From Luzula sylvatica (Eukaryota; Streptophyta; Magnoliopsida; Poales; Juncaceae): a stretch of DNA of 64,000 nt. Both the position numbers and the translations under genes were made by a program. The notes under the pieces were generated by a model, which saw only the letters and a list, made by a program, of their open reading frames with translations, did not search any database and had not been told where the DNA came from. Below are positions 43,551 through 54,595 of this stretch, in pieces. The DNA lies in contig OX326956.1 of the NCBI GenBank assembly GCA_946800325.1, positions 19,620,667-19,684,666 of the forward strand. The letters are read 5' to 3'. Every line of letters starts with the position of its first letter. Positions within the stretch are counted from its first letter, which is position 1.

Positions 43551-44065
43551 ACCTCTCCGACCAAACCTAACCCTAATTTTAGCTCACTAGAGCATATCTT
43601 TATTATTAAAAATTCTATTTTCAAATGTTGTAGGACGTATGTGTTGTTCATGCATGTGATTTTGTGTTGAGTAAGGCATGTATGGTATGATTGATCTTTA
43701 AACTTTAATGTCGTGTCATGAAATTTGGTACTTCTAAAAATTATTATTATGTATGTTCATTTTTATGCGACATATTTTGTGTTGACTAGACGAGTCTTAT
43801 TCTATTGTTTATCCAATTGCGAAAATCATCATAAAAATATAACTCGATACAACTTGCTATTATTTCCTATCTACGAGCCTATAATTGAGAAATTCACTAA
43901 TATAGGGGGAGCTCGTATTTAGGGGGAGCCTTCCGTATAGTTAGTCTCTATCACCTTTTGATCATTTCAAAAAGGGGGAGAAAAGACAACGTACGGAAAG
44001 TTCTTCGATAACCGATAAAACTCTTCAAATCGACAGTGTTTTGAAATTAATCAAAAGGGGGAGTT
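43551..44065 (+). other. 3' untranslated stretch and polypurine tract of element 2
   Basis: AT-rich sequence after ORF3, ending in CAAAAGGGGGAGTT (44052-44065) directly before the LTR. Two further AGGGGGAG tracts at about 43907 and 43920, and AAAGGGGGAGAAAAG near 43971, may be extra polypurine primers. Confidence 0.7.
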
Positions 44066-45479
44066 TGTTGATCCAAATATCCTATGGTTTGATTATATCA
44101 AAACACTGTCAATACTAACGTTTACGTCAAGAACAACGTGTAGGACAAAACATGTACAACAATCAAGAAAGATCAAAAGAAACACAAGTAAAGAACCGCG
44201 AAGATCACTCAAGACAAAAAGAAGAAAAGGAAGGCGAGGAAACAATTGAAGAACCAAGATGTCGAAGCCTTCCGTGAGTTGGGATCACCACAAATAAACC
44301 CTAGGTATACCATAGAATATCTCACAATTATCAAGGTCAAAAGATGAATTCGAAACATGATGAAAATGGAATATTGTAAACATCACACCAGTAAAGGGCT
44401 CGTTCGAACGATCCAAAAAGTGCGTTCAAACGAACATGTTGGTTCGAACCAATAAAGCACAAGTTCGAATGTACCCAATACTGGCAATGTGGGAAAACAA
44501 ACACAACTCATAGTTCGTTCGAACGAACCTTTTCTGCATTCGAACGAACCAACATAGTTCGTGCTAAGAATCTTAGAACGAACCTTGAAGAAAACTTGGT
44601 TCGTTCGAACTCACTAAAAGTTAGTTCGAACCAACATAGTTCGTTCTAAGAATCTTAGAACGAACCTTGAAGAAAACTTGGTTCGTTCGAACTCACTAAA
44701 CGTTCGTTCGAACCAACCTCTCAAATAATCCATGTTCGTTCGAACGAACCAATGTGTCAGTTCGAACGAACTCATCATGTATGTGAAGAAGTCTTTCGAA
44801 ACGGCTAGTTCAAATTGCAGTCCGTTCGAACGAACTTCATTGTGCGTTCGAACGAACTATGCAATTGTTGCTCAGGATGAGGGTGTTCTATAGATGATAT
44901 AAATAGAACCCCTCATACTTTTTCTCTCTCTAAGCTTTTACAAAAATTCATTCAACATTCAAAAGAGAGAAAAACCTCTAGGCGTGATTTTCGAATCCCT
45001 TGATAGTTCGAGCTAAACCTCTAGATCCTAGATCTATCTTCGAATCTTCTATTCTAAACGATTCCCAACTCACGTGACCGATCACGTTGTAGTTCGTCTT
45101 AGAACTTGTAATAGGCTAGTACTGCGATTGTAAAGCCCGCCATAGATCGATAGAAAACGTGTAAATCGATCTAGACAAAACCTTGTACGAGTGAATTGGA
45201 ATTCAATCGAAAGCCCAAAAGGCACAAGGCATTCCCGGAGATGTAGGTACTTGCAACTAATCGAATCGGTCGATTAAGCAAGTAAGGGTAAGTTAAAGCT
45301 ACATAGCAACCACCTACCGAACTTCGTAACAAATATTGTGTGTTCAATTGTTCGGTACTCTCTTCTCTATTTTAAATTACTTCAATTAAACTTCCGCATT
45401 TAGAATTGGTATACCGTAGTGCGAAAATTGTACACTAGGAATACCTATTCACCCCCCTCTAGGTTAGAATTAACCAACA
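44066..45479 (+). mobile_element. Second LTR of element 2 (1,414 bp)
   Basis: TGTTGATCC...AACCAACA. It carries the same palindrome cluster (44397-44860) and TATA box (from 44898). It is followed by a primer site and gag, so it serves as 3' LTR of one unit and 5' LTR of the next. Confidence 0.92.
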
Positions 45480-45541
45480 ATTGGTATCAGAGCGAAATAC
45501 TAACCGTCTCTTTGAGTAAAATTGACAACTTGTATACGATA

Positions 45542-47410
45542 ATGGCCAACAACACCGTTTCCAAATTACAACTTACCTATCCCAAGGAATTGGATGGTAA
45601 AAATTGGAATGATTGGAAACGATGCATGTTAAATGTGTTTTCCATTCAAGGCTTAAGATCGATAGTAGAAAATGGGTTCATACTCAATTCGAATGTCGAC
45701 GCCGACGGTAAAACACTTTTATCAACCGATTCAATGAATGACCAAACCTCCGACATATATGTCCAAAACTTGATTCTTACCAACATGGTAGGATCACTAT
45801 CCGTCTTAGTAGATCGATGTGATACCTCTCATCAAATGTGGAGCTCTCCTAAATCGATTCGAAGGAAACGATCAAATGAAGAGAACCAACCTTATGGGAC
45901 TCGAACAACAATTTGATAGTTTCCGGATGATCGATGGTGAATCCGTTGATGATATGTACACAAGGATGAATCACATCAAATACGGATTCACCGCTATTGG
46001 AGAGTCCCTAACAAATTCTCAAGTTGTAGGTAAACTAATTCGAGCAATGCCTACGAGCTGAGAGACTCTACGGGTAGCATTGGAGACTATGATGGCTACG
46101 CAAGATATGTCGCCCGAAGACTTGGTAAGCTACTTCCGAAACTTCGAGGCCCGACTCAAACAACTAAATCAAGAGAATGCCTCGACGTCTCGCCCCAAGG
46201 TAATTGCTCTCCCCGCCTTGGATGCAAGCGACGATGAGAGCGAACTCGCTCTTTTGGTAAGAAAGCTTCGTGACTTTAGGTCACATGAAAGACGGTTTAA
46301 CGACAACCGCAAGCGACAAAATGAGAAGTCATATTGCTTCGAGTGCAACAAGAAGGGCCACACAATGGAGACTTGTTGGACCCTTCATCCCGAACATGCT
46401 CCATGGTACAAGAAGGAGGACGAGCACAAAGATCGTGAAAGACGCGAACCTCGACACGAAAGGCGACACGACGACAAAAGTCAAGAAGAAAGACACAAGA
46501 ACAAAGGTAAGGACTTTAAAAAGAAAAAGGCTTACAAAGCTCATGTAGGAAGATGGGGAGAGTCGGATACCTCAAGCTCCTCATCCGACTCGGAGTGCAA
46601 CTCGGATCGAGAAACCGCCAACTTGGCACTCATGGCGATAATCACTCCATCGGTGGATGATGTGGTGGAAAGAGCCATTCAAGCTATGCGCCTTCAACGA
46701 GCACCTATATCGGAGCCTCTAGCGCCCAAATCTTCAAGTGTCACATCTCCCTCCTCTACGTCAAGCTCAACACATGACCTAGGTCATGAGGTATATCTCA
46801 ACCCCTTAATTAATTTTGGTAAGCCAACCTCACATGCATGTTCCTTATCAAACTTTAATTCGAACTTAGAACTTGAATCGTTCGACGCACTCTTAAGAGA
46901 CGTCGATTTTTCTCATCAAAGTGAGGGTAAGGTCGAGAGCACGATAGCGGCTCTCGAGGCTAAGGTAGTATCTTTAGAATTATCAGTAAGGTCTTATAAA
47001 GCACAACTAAATGAATTAAAATGTTTTTCTAAATGTGAATGTAAAACCCTAAAAAGTGAGAATTCACATCTAAAAGTCGAACTTCAAAATCTAAGAGTTG
47101 AAAATTCATCCTTGAAAAAAGCTTGTGCAATCAATGCATCGAGCTCTCCTTCATTGGATGATGTTTTAAAAGGGTCATTACGGGGACAAAAGCCAAATGA
47201 CAAGTCGGGTCTAGGGTTCAAGAAGGACATCGGTTATAAATCCGGTCCTTCCAAATCCAAAGATCAAAAATCAAAATGGGAGAACAATCGAATAAATAGT
47301 CACGGAAATGCTTTCATGTACCGTGACTATAACAAAGGTAAAAGTGATAAAATGGAACAACCTAAAAGGGGTAGGTTCAATAATAGAAATAATCATCATA
47401 CACAAACCAC
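45542..47410 (+). pseudogene. Second gag copy downstream of the second LTR, truncated
   Basis: Close copy of the first gag, with fewer breaks: a one-base loss near 45840 shifts the frame and a TGA lies near 46060, after which the frame is open from 46080 into the junction. It keeps the first knuckle (CFECNKKGHTMETC) and coiled-coil region and ends at NHHTQTT, where at 47411 the sequence switches to minus-strand RT of the Tnt1-like element. The second knuckle, pol, ORF3 and third LTR of this unit are missing. Confidence 0.9.
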
Positions 47411-49660
47411 GTGGATTTGCTTCAATCTCGAGTAATTCGCATCCCAAGGATTTGGCTCGCCTCTCCTAAATCCTTCATTTCAAATTCTCTCGACAACTCC
47501 CGCTTGAGCTTGTATATCTCCCTCATGTCAGCACCTGCAATGAGCATGTCATCAACATACAAAAGTAATATAATGTATGTTTCTCCATTGCTCTTGTAGT
47601 AGCAACAATGGACGGTGTCACCCCTTCGGAAACCACGATCACACATGAACTTGTCGAAGCCTTAGAGCCTGTTTTAAACCGTACAAGTTTTTCTCAAGCC
47701 TGCACACAAGATCATCCTTTTTCGGGATATCGAAACCTTCAAGTTGCACCATGTAGATCTCCTCCTCCAAATCGCCATGAAGGAACGTCGTCTTGACATC
47801 CATTTTCTTGAGGTGCAAATCCTCCTCTGCTACAATACTTAACACCGTGCGAATAGTCGTCAGCTTCACCATCGGCGAGAATACCTCCGTGTAGTCGATT
47901 CCCTTCTTCTGAAGAAACCCCTTAACTATCAGCCTCGCCTTGTATCTTTTTCTGCCATCTGACTTGTCCTTTACTCGGTAGACCCATTTGTTTTGCAGCG
48001 CCTTCTTGTCATCTGGCAACCGGGTCAGTTCTCAAGTATTGTTCTTCCGGAGAGACCCAATCTCCTCTTTCATCGCGCGCTCCCATTTGACCGAATCACC
48101 TCCCTCTACCCCCTCTCGGTAGCCTTCTGGGTCACCCACATCGGTTAGCAGCAATTGATGGAGTGTTGGTGAGTCACGGTTTGGTGGGTTAATCCTCCGA
48201 CTTGATCGTCTCACAGTCGGAGTTTCTGGTATTTCGTCTTGCACGATTTCAGGCACGTCTTCATCCCCATTTTCAGTCACATCCTGGACCGAAAACTCGT
48301 CTTCCTCGGGCTCGCTCTACTTGTCATTGCTCGGAATTTGATGGACACTCTCCTCCGATTTCGATTCGCCTACGGAACCGAACCTGTTCTTGTAGACTTC
48401 ATATTCATTAAAGGTTGCGTCTCTTGACCGAATTATTTTTCGATCTTCCTCGATCCAAAATTGATAACCGAAGTAATTCGATCCGTAACCAATAAACATA
48501 CATCTTTGGGCCTTCGCGTCTAATTTGTTCATCTTCTCTGCGTCAATATGGACATACCAGATGCTCCCAAAAATTCGCAAATAACCAAGAGAAATATTTT
48601 TTCCTCTCCTTTTCTCTTCGGGTAGCTCAAGGTTTAGGGATTTCATCGGAGTACGGTTGATAAGGTATGCGGCCGTGCTAACCGCATCTGCCCAGAACAT
48701 CTTCGGCAATCCAGCGTGCAATCGCATCGCCCTCGCCCGTTCATTCAGAGTTTGATTCATGCGTTCTGCCACCCCCAATATGCTGAGGTCGATTTGGAAC
48801 CGTCCGAATCTGCTTGATCCCTTGTTCCGCGCAAAACTCTCTGAACTCTGCACTGTCGTACTCCCCTCCATTATCCGACTTTAAGCATTTCAGCTTCAAG
48901 CCGGTCTCGGTCTCGACTTCTTCCTTCCACATTTTGAACACATTAAACACGTCTGATTTGTGTTTAATAAAATAGATCCATACCTTCCTGGTTGAATCGT
49001 CGATAAAAGTGACGTAGTATCGTTACCTCCCGATAGACTGGACCGGAGCAGGCCCCCCACACGTCGGTATGTACCAGGTCTAATTTCTCCATCTTGAGTT
49101 CTCGTCCGGCCTTCGAAAAACTAATCCGTCTTTGCTTGCCGAGCACGCAGTTCTCACAGAAATTGGTTTGTACCGATTTTACCTTCGGTAACAGACCCTT
49201 GAAAATCAACACTTGCAGCCCTTCGTGACTCATGTGACCGAGCCGATTGCGCCATACCATCGGATCACTCCCTGCTCCCGAAAACGCCAAAAAAACCCCT
49301 CTATTATCGTTAAGATAGAGGGTTCCCGTCTTCGTACCTCTCGCTATCACCATGGCCCCCCTTACAATCTTTCACGACCCGTCACTAGCTACAACATTAT
49401 TGAGATATTGGGGCGGCCAAAACTGACCCAACAAGACCTCAAAACCGCCCCTATACCTTATTGGAACGGTTAACCGACCCTAATGCTAGTACGCGTACTC
49501 AACACCGTCTTGTAGCCTTCACTATCCATATGTCTGACGGATATCAAGGTCTTCTTCAGACCGGGAATGTACCGAACTCCTTGCAAGATCCATCTAAATT
49601 TATTGCTGGATTTTATCTGGACATCGCATGTGCCCGATATGGTTAGAGGCTTTCCATCTG
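47411..49660 (-). pseudogene. Integrase and reverse transcriptase of the Tnt1-like element, broken
   Basis: Minus-strand frames, in element order: pre-integrase finger (WRNRLGHMSHEGL, FCENCVLGKQ) at 49353-48964; integrase core (LKSDNGGEYDSAEF, then ERMNQTLNERARAM) with a frame change near 48770; the region with FWADAVSTAAYLINRTP; the RSSRRINPP linker; RT with NKWVYRVKDK, KMDVKTTFLHGDLEEEIYM, NLYGLKQA and LLLYVDDML. Stops or frame changes near 48960, 48300, 48025 and 47640 prevent a continuous Pol. It stops at SRLKQIH where element 2 begins. Confidence 0.9.
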
Positions 49661-49682
49661 CTAGGTGAACCTTTCATAAATC

Positions 49683-50591
49683 TCATGTCTTGAAATTTAA
49701 GAACTTATCTTTCTGCGAGGTCGAGTGGAAGGATGCGCCTGAGTCCAAAACCCATGACTCAACGGGGATGTCGACGCATAAGATGAGAGCGTCGTCCGTG
49801 TCCTGCTCGGTGACAGCATTTGCAGAACTCGATTCCACCTTCTCCTTTCTCGGGGTTTTGCAGTCCCGCTTCATGTGACCTTTCTTGCCACAGTTCCAGC
49901 ACTCCAACTCGCCACGTGGTCTTGACTTGCTGTGTCCTCTCGACTTGGCTTGCCCGCGGTTGTTGCTTCTCTTACCTTCATGGCCCCGACTCTCTAAATT
50001 CAACGCCGAATCCGAGGAACTCGAGGCTTCGCTCTGCTCCTTTCGCCGATTGTCGTCATTCAGGATGCGGTCTCGCACATCCTCAAAGGTTAGTTCCTCC
50101 TTAACGCCAATAATGTCTACCGTCGTCGTCCAGCTCTCCGGGAGAGATGACAGTAGCATGAGTGCCTTCATCTCATCACCAAGGTTAAATTTGAAAGAGT
50201 CCAATTGGTTTGAAATAACCTGAAAAACATTTAGATGCTCCGCAACATATCCGCACTCCATCATTCGCAGATTGAAAAGACTGCGCACTAGGTGCAGCTT
50301 GTTTAGCAAAGATGGTTTCTCGTATATGCTGGACAGCGCCTTCATGACCCCGAAAGATGTCGTCTCCTTCGCTACGTTGAACGCCACATTCTTTGCCAAC
50401 GATAATTGGATATAGCTTAGCGCCTTGCGGTTCATCTTCTTCCACTTGCATTCGTCCGTGATAATTTCCGGCCTTTTCTCGAATAGCGTCTCTTCTAGGT
50501 CCTTCTGGCATAGCAACGTTTCTACTTGCATCTTCCAGTAACCGAAGTCTCGCCCATCGAACCGGCATACCGAAACCTTGTTCTCGTCCAT
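49683..50591 (-). CDS. Gag and protease start of the Tnt1-like element (302 aa)
   Basis: The frame begins MDENKVSVCRFDGRDFGYWK, the usual start of a Tnt1/TORK-type Gag, followed by the copia Gag domain, an arginine-rich linker, a CCHC zinc knuckle CWNCGKKGHMKRDC (231-244) and the protease active site VLDSGASFHST (Asp283). The ATG lies just inside the primer site at 50619-50633. The frame ends at FLNFKT shortly after the protease motif, where an intact element would run on, so the polyprotein is truncated. Gag itself could still be made if transcribed from the LTR at 50634. Confidence 0.88.
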   Translation of the reverse strand: MDENKVSVCRFDGRDFGYWKMQVETLLCQKDLEETLFEKRPEIITDECKWKKMNRKALSYIQLSLAKNVAFNVAKETTSFGVMKALSSIYEKPSLLNKLHLVRSLFNLRMMECGYVAEHLNVFQVISNQLDSFKFNLGDEMKALMLLSSLPESWTTTVDIIGVKEELTFEDVRDRILNDDNRRKEQSEASSSSDSALNLESRGHEGKRSNNRGQAKSRGHSKSRPRGELECWNCGKKGHMKRDCKTPRKEKVESSSANAVTEQDTDDALILCVDIPVESWVLDSGASFHSTSQKDKFLNFKT

Positions 50592-50618
50592 CTCTCGTCT
50601 GCTCGAGCCTTAACCTTC

Positions 50619-50633
50619 GCTTTGATACCACTT
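50619..50633 (-). other. Primer-binding site of the Tnt1-like element
   Basis: On the minus strand, TGGTATCAAAGC follows the LTR end CCTAACA by three bases, complementary to initiator Met-tRNA. Confidence 0.88.
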
Positions 50634-50974
50634 TGTTAGGATCGCTTCCGCAGACACACACGCAAGAACGACACACGGACACAAGTATTTTTACGCGAAA
50701 ACCCCGAAGAAAAAAAACCACGGCCGTCGGCGCTCAAACTATTTTACTATACTGGAGAAAAAGAGAATACAACTAGGTGGATTGAATGAAAACTCTAGCC
50801 TAGCCCCTCTATTTATAGCTAAGTCCCAACCCAATACAAGGAAATAATCACTGCCTTAATTACCATTCAATCATGGCAGTAAGAATATATGGAGAACTTT
50901 CCTATCTCCTCAACAGATTCCTTTTTTTCAATTTCCAGGATCCTCGGGTTTCTAGAAGTTTCCATACCATAACA
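50634..50974 (-). mobile_element. 5' LTR of the Tnt1-like element (341 bp)
   Basis: Same ends and TATA box (50810-50817, minus) as the copy at 33000-33354. Confidence 0.88.
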
Positions 50975-51245
50975 TCAAATGTAGAGCGTTATCCCAACTC
51001 GTGGAAGTTCATGAAGCGAACTCTTGTGATATTGAATTTATATCTTGTTCGTCTTCAATGATCTTCATTTCGGCTCTTGTGTTCTTGTGCATATTTAGCT
51101 TGATTGATTCTTCTTCTTTTTCTTTTGATAAGGATTGTGCTCCATTTAGACTCAATGATATTTTCCTAATATAATACATTTAGAGCAAAATCATTAGAAT
51201 TAACGATATTGCTTTGAAACAATCAAACAAGAATTTGAACCAACA
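50975..51245 (-). mobile_element. Old SIRE-like LTR, second part
   Basis: Continues the LTR broken at 32999. It ends GAATTTGAACCAACA, matching the outer end of the element 1 LTR (GAAATTTGAACCAACA). The next bases (CTAAAAGCATG) are not a polypurine tract, supporting a solo LTR. Confidence 0.68.
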
Positions 51246-53060
51246 CTAAAAGCATGTGCTAGCTTGTGGCATAAATCTCATTGTGTGTATTGTCGTCCAT
51301 TGAGCCGCTGATTGGATAGCTTTGTTCGCCACCTTTTCCGAGTTTTATTTGACCAGTCTAAATATCCTTGTTTTTGTTCTTTTCGTCACACCCCAAAATA
51401 AAATGGAAAATGGTGCAGACTCTTGTATGATAATTTCACAAAAACATAAATTCCACAACTCGAAAACAACGACACACATATATATATACATGCATCATGA
51501 TAACTCGCAAAATAGGTCATCTAAATATTCTAAATCAATCTTACGAGTTACTCAAAAAATTCTTTTTTACAACTACTAATATAGGATTAAGTAGAGGTTC
51601 GTTCCACGGAAATTTTGCGCATAAACGATTTCTTAATTTCGAGAAGTGTTTCCAGTGCTTAAATCACCGATATATTCTATCAAAGTTCAGATGCTAGCTC
51701 CACAAAGAGCTTATCAAAAGGTCACTTTCAAATTCTCAATTTTCAATTTATTTCGGTCCACGGATCACGAGGCATTAAAGGATTACTAAAAATTACAAAT
51801 CTTGAGCCAGGGTCTCAAATTTGGTACAGAGATTCACAATGCATTATTGAGACCCGTGGCACAAAAATTTCACAATTTTGAGATTTCAGTAAAAAGTAAT
51901 AACTGAATTACAAATAGGCCCCTGGAAGATCACGAAAATGTCCAGAAGGATTTTTATTGAGAAGCAGTTTTCAAAAATGCATATTAAATCGAAAATTATC
52001 TCAAACAAACTCAATAAAATTTGTGATTCAAGATTGAGATCAGATGTAAAATCTCAAGTAATTTTCGTGATTCAAACAGTTTTACAATAGATTCAACAAG
52101 CAGGGAAAAAAGGTCAAGATCTAAAGTTTTTACCAATTTTACAATTTAGTCCTTAACAAGTAGTTTTTGTAAAATCCATAACAAATAAGAAATTATAGGG
52201 AATTGATTGATTCGAAAAGTGTACTAAACTAGAGATTCAGATCTAAACATTTATATCAAGAAATGAGTATTTTTGATATTTTATCTGATTCAAACAGATC
52301 AAACAGTTGAGCACAAAAATTTGAATATTTCACAAGGTAAAAATGGGAAAAATGCAAGAAAAATTTCACAAAAATTCCACAAACTATATTCCACAGTATA
52401 TAACAAGTTCACAAAGAGAATTGGATCAAATCTACTTAATTTCTAATCTAAGCCCTAAAAAGAGAGGAAAATTACCGAAAAAGCGATGAAATTGAGTCCA
52501 AGAATGGATCTTGGCTAGGTTCTCGAGCCTTCACGCCTTGAGAGGAGATGAGAGGAGGAGGAGAGGAACTTCGTATCGATTCGGAGAAGGCGGAGAGAGG
52601 AAAAGCTCCTCGGAACGGCCTCGAAAACCGTGCCAAGACACAGTTTCTTGGCGAAAATGGCTCGACGAGCGAGCGAGAAGGAGCTTCGAAGCTCTAACAA
52701 TGGAGGGGGGAAGAGGCTAAGACCTTACCTTCCCCCTAGAATGGAGGATTGACCAATGAGGACCAATGGTAGTGGAGAGAATGGGCTTTGGTTCTCTTTT
52801 ATAGGAAAAAAGAGATTGCTACTGGACAAGGATCGAGTTGCACCTTGCATGATCAGGTAGAGCAAGTTGCAACGAATCCAACGGTTCAAACCTCATCCAA
52901 ATCGGTTAAGAGATGAGGGAGAAAACCCAACATTACCCTTGAGGATATTCCCCAAAGATTCAAATTAAATCATTTTAATTCATCCGAAAATACCATAAAT
53001 GAAGAGTTCATCTCCATTCGGGCATAAAAAGGAGAGAGGAAGTTGGGCTGAGGCATATTT
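51246..53060. other. Unassigned region, probable old LTR debris
   Basis: A TCACACCCCAAAATAAAA string near 51377 resembles the start of many plant Ty3/gypsy LTRs. A stretch rich in GAGAGGAG and GCGAGCGAG follows (52540-52700), then a TTTTATAGG box near 52797. I find no matching second LTR, coding frame or RNA gene. Confidence 0.4.
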
Positions 53061-53144
53061 AATCCTTCATTAAAGGCTGGAAATGGACATGTCCATTGGC
53101 AGAAAACATAGAGGTGGTGTAAACTCACTTGGCTCCCAGAGGGG

Positions 53145-53414
53145 TTGTTTGAACTGCCTGCAGGGATTCTTTGTGATCAAGGCGGTGTGGTCGATCGTAG
53201 AACAGCCCAATGCGCTGAGTGGACAGAAGGTGACATCGCGGGTCACAAGTGCAACCATGCACAACCGATCTCATGTGCCATCAAGGTTGACTGGTCAGCT
53301 TCTAGATCCGCTGCAGAGGGAGTTGGTGTGGTTTTCCGTGTGGCAAGTCGCGGCGAAAGAATAAACGGGTTTGTTGGTTGGTCGCGGGTCTTCTTCCGCC
53401 ACAGGGGATCCTGA
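53145..53414 (+). pseudogene. Possible RNase H-like fragment, unproven
   Basis: A plus frame of 89 codons includes the string IKVDWSASRSAAEGVGVVFR, followed by charged residues and GFVGW. The pattern of hydrophobic strand, Asp, small-residue stretch and GVGVVFR resembles the first strands of the RNase H domain in plant non-LTR elements. No further catalytic residues can be placed, the N-terminal part of the frame has no similarity I recognise, and the local GC content is raised. This may be chance. Confidence 0.22.
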
Positions 53415-54445
53415 TAGGTTATGTTAGATCACTGATCTGTTGGCCTTGGTGAGGTGAGCATTTTCTGACCCATGTGCGTCCATTCGTGTAGCGAGTCACG
53501 CCATTTGACCCGTTTGAAGTAAAAGCTCGATTTCTCCCTCATGCTTCCATGAAATATCATCATATGTTATATCAAATCGATCGGGGAAGCGAGACGGATC
53601 CATCTACAGTCATGGTTTTGCGAGATCCTGCACTTTTTACCTGAAATAACACAAAAATACATCTTAAAGTATTTTATCTCAATAAATTGGAATTATGAAT
53701 ATTTGTTATACTTTAATCATGTTTATGTGTTTAAATTCTATATTTTATGTATATAAAAGGTGATGAAAAATCTCCTTATCACATCACCATAACATATACA
53801 AACAAACATAAAGAAACCTTGCGGAAGCATATAAACACATATGCGACATAAACAAACACAAAACTAAACAGGATGTCGCAGCAACAAAAGGCTCGCTGCC
53901 CATAAACGAAAGTACACTAATATACACAACATGGAGGTTTTGCGATGAAAACGAAACCATCGTACTCACACTCTAGGTACCCGCTGCCCCGGATGATCTG
54001 TCCACCATACCTAGACTCAAAACATTCAAATAAAATGGTGTGACTAAGTGAGTGAGTTTTGAGCCTAGCTTATTAAGATCGACCTCATACATGGCTAGTC
54101 AAAAACCTCGCTCGAAAATAATCATAATCATAATTCATATTCTGAAATCATATAAGTATATAAATACTTCTCAAAGTACTTGCCCCGGCTTTTCGAAATC
54201 GAAATCACTTACCTTCATACATAATCATATACATACTAATACTTTTATCCGGGGTGATGGCGCTAATAACTCTCGACTGAAGTGTCAACCCGAGCTGATA
54301 GCGAATCACACTTGGGCTGGAACAAAACAAAAGGGGAACACATCCACCCGACGATTGGATATCCATGCGCCACAGCCAAACCCCTCATGGGTCGGGACTT
54401 TGCACTACATCAAGTTAGCTACGCCTTTCTCTCAATAGAGTCTCA
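53415..54445. other. Unassigned, LTR-like composition
   Basis: No supported gene. A TATAAAAGG box lies at about 53753-53761 followed by a leader-like stretch. The region reads like parts of an old LTR, but I could not find its ends. Confidence 0.35.
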
Positions 54446-54595
54446 CGGAGACCCTTTCTAAAATCGCAAGTCCTAGCTTACGTTTTAGAAAAATTCAAAT
54501 CATACATATAGAGAGCATCTCGGAGACCCTCACTAAAATCGTAAGCCCGGCTTACGTTTTATCCAAATAAAATTCTACATATATATAGATGATCA
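54446..54595. repeat. Two-copy 75-bp tandem duplication
   Basis: CGGAGACCCT...CTAAAATCG..AAG and the following GCTTACGTTTTA block occur at 54446 and again at 54521, 75 bp apart, with scattered differences. Confidence 0.75.

Larger units (their letters stand above)
33881..47410 (+). mobile_element. SIRE/Maximus-like copia element 2 with extra downstream gag (LTR-int-LTR-int)
   Basis: Order: LTR (33881-35296), primer site, gag, pol, spacer with palindromes, ORF3, polypurine tract, LTR (44066-45479), then a second primer site and second gag that stops abruptly at 47410. This LTR-internal-LTR-internal form is expected from unequal recombination between LTRs of sister copies or neighbouring insertions, followed by loss of the right end. 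The left junction lies in the RNase H of the Tnt1-like element. I counted 8 differences between the two LTRs over their first 340 bp or so, making it older than element 1. Confidence 0.85.
33000..50974 (-). mobile_element. Tnt1/TORK-like copia element, decayed, split by SIRE-like element 2
   Basis: The outer LTRs (33000-33354 and 50634-50974) both run TGTTAGGATCG...CATAACA in plus orientation. Coding parts are all on the minus strand: gag-protease at right, integrase and RT in the middle, RNase H end at left. The polypurine tract (33355-33370, GAGTGGGATAT on minus) and Met-tRNA primer site (50619-50633) are in place. Flanking bases GCAAA and TCAAA are a near-match 5-bp target duplication. Element 2 occupies 33881-47410, and roughly 110-120 codons of RT/RNase H at the break are missing. 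Confidence 0.88.
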
